The notes beneath the pieces are model-generated. The model searched no databases. It was given only the letters and a program-made list of their open reading frames with translations, and was not told the DNA's origin. 32,744 nt of DNA. It comes from an uncultured Christensenellaceae bacterium (GTDB lineage: Bacteria; Bacillota; Clostridia; Christensenellales; CALWSW01). The DNA is taken from contig CALWSW010000007.1 in the NCBI GenBank assembly GCA_944384305.1, positions 1-32,744 on the forward strand. Direction: 5' to 3'. Shown here in pieces: positions 29,767 to 32,744 of this stretch (within the stretch, counting starts at the first letter, position 1; each line of letters begins with the position of its first letter). The translations under genes were made by a program, and so were the position numbers.

Positions 29767-31602
29767 ATGGAAACTCGGAACGACATCAGAAACATCGCCA
29801 TCATCGCCCACGTCGACCACGGCAAAACCACGCTGGTGGACCAGCTGTTGAAGCAGAGCGGCGCTTTCCGCGACAACGAGGCCGTGCCCGACTGCGTGAT
29901 GGACTCGGGCGACCTGGAACGCGAACGCGGCATTACCATTACGGCCAAAAACACCGCCGTAATGTACAAAAACACCAAGATCAACATCATCGACACCCCC
30001 GGCCACGCCGACTTTGGCGGCGAGGTGGAGCGCATCCTTTTGATGGTAGACGGCGTGCTGCTGCTGGTGGACGCCTTTGAAGGCTGCATGCCCCAGACCC
30101 GCTTCGTGCTCAAAAAGGCGCTGGGCCTGAAGAAGAAGGCCGTGGTGGTGGTGAACAAGCTGGACCGCGCCGAAGCCCGCCCTGCCGAGGTGGTAGACGA
30201 GATCATCGACCTGTTCATTGAACTTGGGGCCGACGACGACCAGCTGGAGTTCCCGGTGGTGTTTGCTTCCGGCCGCGAGGGCTACGCCACGCTGGACCCG
30301 GACGTGTACTCCGACAATATGCAGCCCCTGTTTGAGACCATTTTGAAGGAGATCCCCGCCCCGGTGGTGGACACCAAAGGCCCCATGCAGCTGCTCATCT
30401 CCTCTTTGGATTACGACGATTACGTCGGCCGCATCGGCATTGGCCGGGTGGAGCGCGGCGAGGTGAAGATGGGCGACGCGGCCGTGCTCTGCCGCACCGA
30501 CGGCACGCGCGAAAACGTGAAGGTCTCGCGCCTGTACCAGTTCAGGAACTTGCGGCGGGTAGAGGAAAAGACCGCCCTGGCCGGCGACATTGTGGCGGTT
30601 TCGGGCGTTTCCGACATTGGCATTGGCGAAACGCTCTGCGCGCCGGACTGCGTGGAGCCGCTGCCCTTTATTAAGATCGACGAGCCCACCGTTTCCATGA
30701 CCTTTATGGTAAACGACAGCCCCTTTGCCGGCAAGGAAGGCACCTACGTGACCAGCCGCAACCTGCGCGACCGCCTGTTTAAAGAGGTGCAAACCAACGT
30801 TTCCATGCGCGTGGAAGAGACCGACTCCACCGACGCTTTTAAGGTGAGCGGCCGCGGCGAGCTGCACCTTTCGGTGCTCATCGAGCAGATGCGCCGCCAG
30901 GGGTACGAGTTTGCCGTCTCCCGCCCGCGGGTGATCTACAAAGAGATCGGCGGCAGGCGCTGCGAGCCCATGGAGCGCCTCACCATCGACGTGCCGGAGG
31001 ACTTTGTGGGCCCGGTCATCCAAAAGCTCGGCATGCGCAAGGGCGAGATGCTGGACATGACCGCCGCCGTGAACGGCTCGGTAAGGCTGGAGTTCCGCAT
31101 CCCCTCCCGCGGGCTGATGGGCTACCGCAGCGAGTTTTTGACCGATACCAAGGGCAACGGCATTATGAACTGCGTGTTCGACGGCTATGAGCCCTACAAG
31201 GGCGAAATGGAAACGCGGCAGAACGGCTCGCTGGTGGCGCACGAAACCGGCGAGGCCACGGCCTACGGCATTTTTAACTCGCAGGACCGCGGGGTGATGT
31301 TCATTTCGGCCGGCGCGCCGGTGTACGAGGGCATGATCGTGGGCGAGTGCGCCAAGGAGGGCGACATTGTGGTGAACGTGTGCAAAAAAAAGCACATCAC
31401 CAATATGCGCGCCGCCGGGTCGGACGAAGCGCTGCGGCTGACGCCGCCGGTGATTTTGAGCCTGGAGCAGTCGCTGGAGTTCATTGGCGACGATGAGCTG
31501 GTAGAGGTGACCCCCAAGAGCATCCGGCTGCGCAAGCGGATCCTGAACAAAGAGCAACGGCTGAAGATGAAGAGCCGCATGGAAGCTGCCGCGGCTGAAT
31601 AA
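29767..31602 (+). CDS. typA: Ribosome-associated GTPase TypA/BipA
   Basis: The 611-residue product is a full TypA/BipA translational GTPase. It has AHVDHGKTT (G1, 14-22), RGITI (G2), DTPGH (G3) and NKLD (G4), an EF-Tu-like domain 2 (VGRIGIGRVERGEVKMGD), EF-G-like domains III and V (GRGELHLSVLIEQMRRQGYEF; PSRGLMGYRSEFLTDT), and the family C-terminal domain ending in a Lys/Arg helix. It aids 50S assembly and growth in cold or stress. The ATG at 29767 gives the conserved start METRNDIRNIAIIAHVDHGKTT, with AAGGAG 12 bases upstream; an in-frame ATG at 29746 would overlap that site. It is flanked on both sides by related structured non-coding blocks. Confidence 0.96.
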   Translation: METRNDIRNIAIIAHVDHGKTTLVDQLLKQSGAFRDNEAVPDCVMDSGDLERERGITITAKNTAVMYKNTKINIIDTPGHADFGGEVERILLMVDGVLLLVDAFEGCMPQTRFVLKKALGLKKKAVVVVNKLDRAEARPAEVVDEIIDLFIELGADDDQLEFPVVFASGREGYATLDPDVYSDNMQPLFETILKEIPAPVVDTKGPMQLLISSLDYDDYVGRIGIGRVERGEVKMGDAAVLCRTDGTRENVKVSRLYQFRNLRRVEEKTALAGDIVAVSGVSDIGIGETLCAPDCVEPLPFIKIDEPTVSMTFMVNDSPFAGKEGTYVTSRNLRDRLFKEVQTNVSMRVEETDSTDAFKVSGRGELHLSVLIEQMRRQGYEFAVSRPRVIYKEIGGRRCEPMERLTIDVPEDFVGPVIQKLGMRKGEMLDMTAAVNGSVRLEFRIPSRGLMGYRSEFLTDTKGNGIMNCVFDGYEPYKGEMETRQNGSLVAHETGEATAYGIFNSQDRGVMFISAGAPVYEGMIVGECAKEGDIVVNVCKKKHITNMRAAGSDEALRLTPPVILSLEQSLEFIGDDELVEVTPKSIRLRKRILNKEQRLKMKSRMEAAAAE

Positions 31603-31626
31603 ATATTAAAAATATTTGAAAGAGTG

Positions 31627-31664
31627 AAAAACCCGGGGTGGGTGCGCCTGCCCGGGGTTTTTTT
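31627..31664 (+). terminator. typA terminator
   Basis: AAAAACCCGGG on the left and CCCGGGGTTTTTTT on the right pair with one bulge around a GC-rich loop. Confidence 0.8.
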
Positions 31665-31699
31665 ATGGGGGTGGGGTTTGAGTGGGCGGCCCCTGCGGG

Positions 31700-32530
31700 G
31701 CTTTTTGACCGGGCGGCCAAGGGCCGCCCGGTCAGGGAGAAGGGTGATGAGGGGGAGCGGGCAGGGGTAAGAGGGGAGTGGGTGCGTAACGGCCCTTGGG
31801 CGGTCACAGGGGTTCCCCGCGACTCTTCCCGGGGGCTGCGCCCCCAGTACGGTCTGAATGCGGAGTCACCCCCCGTGCCCTGCCCCGGCCTAACAGCCGC
31901 CCAGCTAACCCCAGCCCGCTGCCGCCCGGGTCAAGTTTCGTTATCTGCCCACCCACCCAGGGTGGGCAGTTTTCTGTCGTTTACCACCCTAGCATTGCAG
32001 CAGCACAACCAACGCCCTACCACCCTAGCCCGCCAGCGCGGGTGCCACTTGGCGGCGTAATTCCAGCAAAGGAGAAACGAGCTCGAAGTGGTCAAAAGAG
32101 AATCCGCCCCGGCAGACCCACCCCACACAACCCACCCCAGAACCCGCCCCACACAATCTCGTTTCACTCGATTGTGCGGGAACCCCGGGTGTAGTCCTTC
32201 CGCTTCCATAGCAAGTTCCATCCTGACGGGGCAGGATGGAACACGAACGCGGGGGCCGGGGGGAGAACGAAGAAGCAGCGAACGGAATTTGTCCAGGAAG
32301 TACACTTCCTGTTGGGCAGAAACAGGGGAGAAATTTGTCGAACCAAGGCCGGGCAAGGACGGCTGAAAGGGCAGAAGGCTCCTTCAGAAAGACCACGCAA
32401 GGCACAGGAAACAACGGCAGATGAAACGGTACCCGGCTGTTCAGAAGACCAGCGGAAAGGGTAAAGAGCAGCAACGGCAGCTGAACAGGGACCCGGCCGT
32501 TCAGAAAGATAACCTGAGCGGAGGGGCTGA
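31700..32530 (+). repeat. Structured intergenic block 2 (right of typA)
   Basis: Related to block 1 at 28340. In order: a perfect 12-base-pair hairpin (31707-31718 with 31722-31733), GTGGGTGCGTAACGGCC (31778-31794, identical over 17 bases), a hairpin with GGGGGC/GCCCCC tip and GACTC/GAGTC base (about 31830-31886), the core (31914-32056) with two ACCACCCTAGC units, and units of about 56-60 bases at 32359, 32415 and 32475 with the AACGGC stem, ending AGAAAGATAACCT. Unlike block 1, it carries two-hairpin unit B in its middle. No gene fits; strand is arbitrary. Confidence 0.7.
32131..32262 (+). repeat. Two-hairpin repeat unit, copy B (diverged, inside block 2)
   Basis: CACAATC (32152-32158) pairs GATTGTG (32170-32176) with the same 11-base loop size as copy A; A has CATGATC/GATCATG, so two pairs changed on both sides. 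Downstream, an 11-base-pair stem (32215-32225 with 32232-32242) replaces the second hairpin, then GCGGGGGCCGGGG. It is absent from block 1 at the matching place. Confidence 0.6.
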
Positions 32531-32531
32531 A

Positions 32532-32623
32532 CCGGGGCCCCCGCGATGGAGTTTGTGCCTGCGAAACTGAGGACCACACCCGGGGCCCCCAACATTTTCT
32601 CTACGAGAAAATGTTGGGGTGGG
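32532..32623 (-). repeat. Two-hairpin repeat unit, copy C (inverted)
   Basis: Read on the minus strand: a CCCAC flank, a perfect 15-base-pair hairpin (32587-32601 with 32605-32619, loop TAC), then the GGGGCCCC-framed second hairpin with AGTTT/AAACT (32550-32554, 32564-32568), where copy A has AGCTT/AAGCT. It separates the end of block 2 from the branched element, which are adjacent in block 1. Confidence 0.7.
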
Positions 32624-32640
32624 TTTTTGGGGTGGTATGG

Positions 32641-32744
32641 CACATTCAGACCCCGGGAGCCACGCTGCCGCGCCAAAACCGGACAGCGCCCAGGCTTTCG
32701 AGTACGGCGAAAACAGCGCTTACCTACTCTGCCGTAATTTTGGG
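32641..32744 (+). ncRNA. Branched, RNA-like structured element (copy 2, 3' end outside window)
   Basis: The 5' part (CACATTCAGACCCCGGGAGC, then CACGCTGCCG) matches copy 1 at 28929. CCAAAA, CGG and CAG on the left can pair with CTG, CCG and TTTTGG at 32728-32743, with an inner TTTCG/CGAAA hairpin. The letters differ from copy 1 while the shape is kept. The window ends inside it. Confidence 0.4.

Noticed and set aside
32359-32520. Tandem units of about 60 bases as a CRISPR array
   Set aside because: Only two or three diverged units, no constant repeat with unique spacers, and no cas genes.

Overview
The window is GC-rich (about 60-65% in most genes). It reads as chromosomal DNA from an endospore-forming, Gram-positive Clostridia-type bacterium. 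The pointers are a cotJ spore-coat cluster, an HPr kinase/phosphorylase, YebC, TypA, sigma-A-like promoters (TTGACA/TATAAT) and strong AGGAGG ribosome binding sites. The GC level suggests a gut Oscillospirales-like lineage; that placement is inference.

Layout. Bases 1-435: the tail of a probable large serine recombinase and its terminator. 503-2597: housekeeping and stress genes (MutT-type Nudix, YjbR/MmcQ, YaaA, a HIRAN protein). 2764-4414, minus strand: a J-domain-like coiled-coil protein downstream of cotJA-cotJB and a truncated cotJC. 4866-7636: a GntR/UTRA regulator, a sigma factor with a membrane partner, and an orphan ORF. 7754-11817, minus strand: iron-type alcohol dehydrogenase, FGGY sugar kinase and a DeoC-family aldolase. 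Together these could phosphorylate a sugar, cleave it and reduce the resulting aldehyde. 12804-20955: uvrC-hprK, then a class A PBP, a cysteine-free family-4-type uracil-DNA glycosylase and an exported SH3/peptidoglycan-binding protein; several of these genes overlap by 4 bases. 21176-26112: a 31-residue membrane peptide, yebC, a MerR/TipAS-regulated ABC exporter with a diagnostic 19-bp promoter spacer, a Nudix-like protein with a degenerate box, and a second, canonical uracil-DNA glycosylase. 26549-28120: a secreted Ig-like protein whose middle half is AT-rich and looks swapped in. 29767-31602: typA.

The most unusual part is the non-coding DNA around typA (28.3-29.6 kb and 31.7-32.7 kb). Two related, several-hundred-base blocks flank the gene. 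Each is a mosaic of nearly identical stretches, hairpins whose sequence changes while pairing is kept, tandem units of about 60 bases, and a branched element of about 110 bases. A separate unit of about 95 bases with two hairpins occurs three times (8948, 32131, 32532). It sits in otherwise related DNA as though it moves, and both hairpins show compensatory changes. I do not recognise these families. They are the best candidates here for undescribed structured RNA or mobile repeats. Nothing was searched or folded by computer; all pairing was read by eye.
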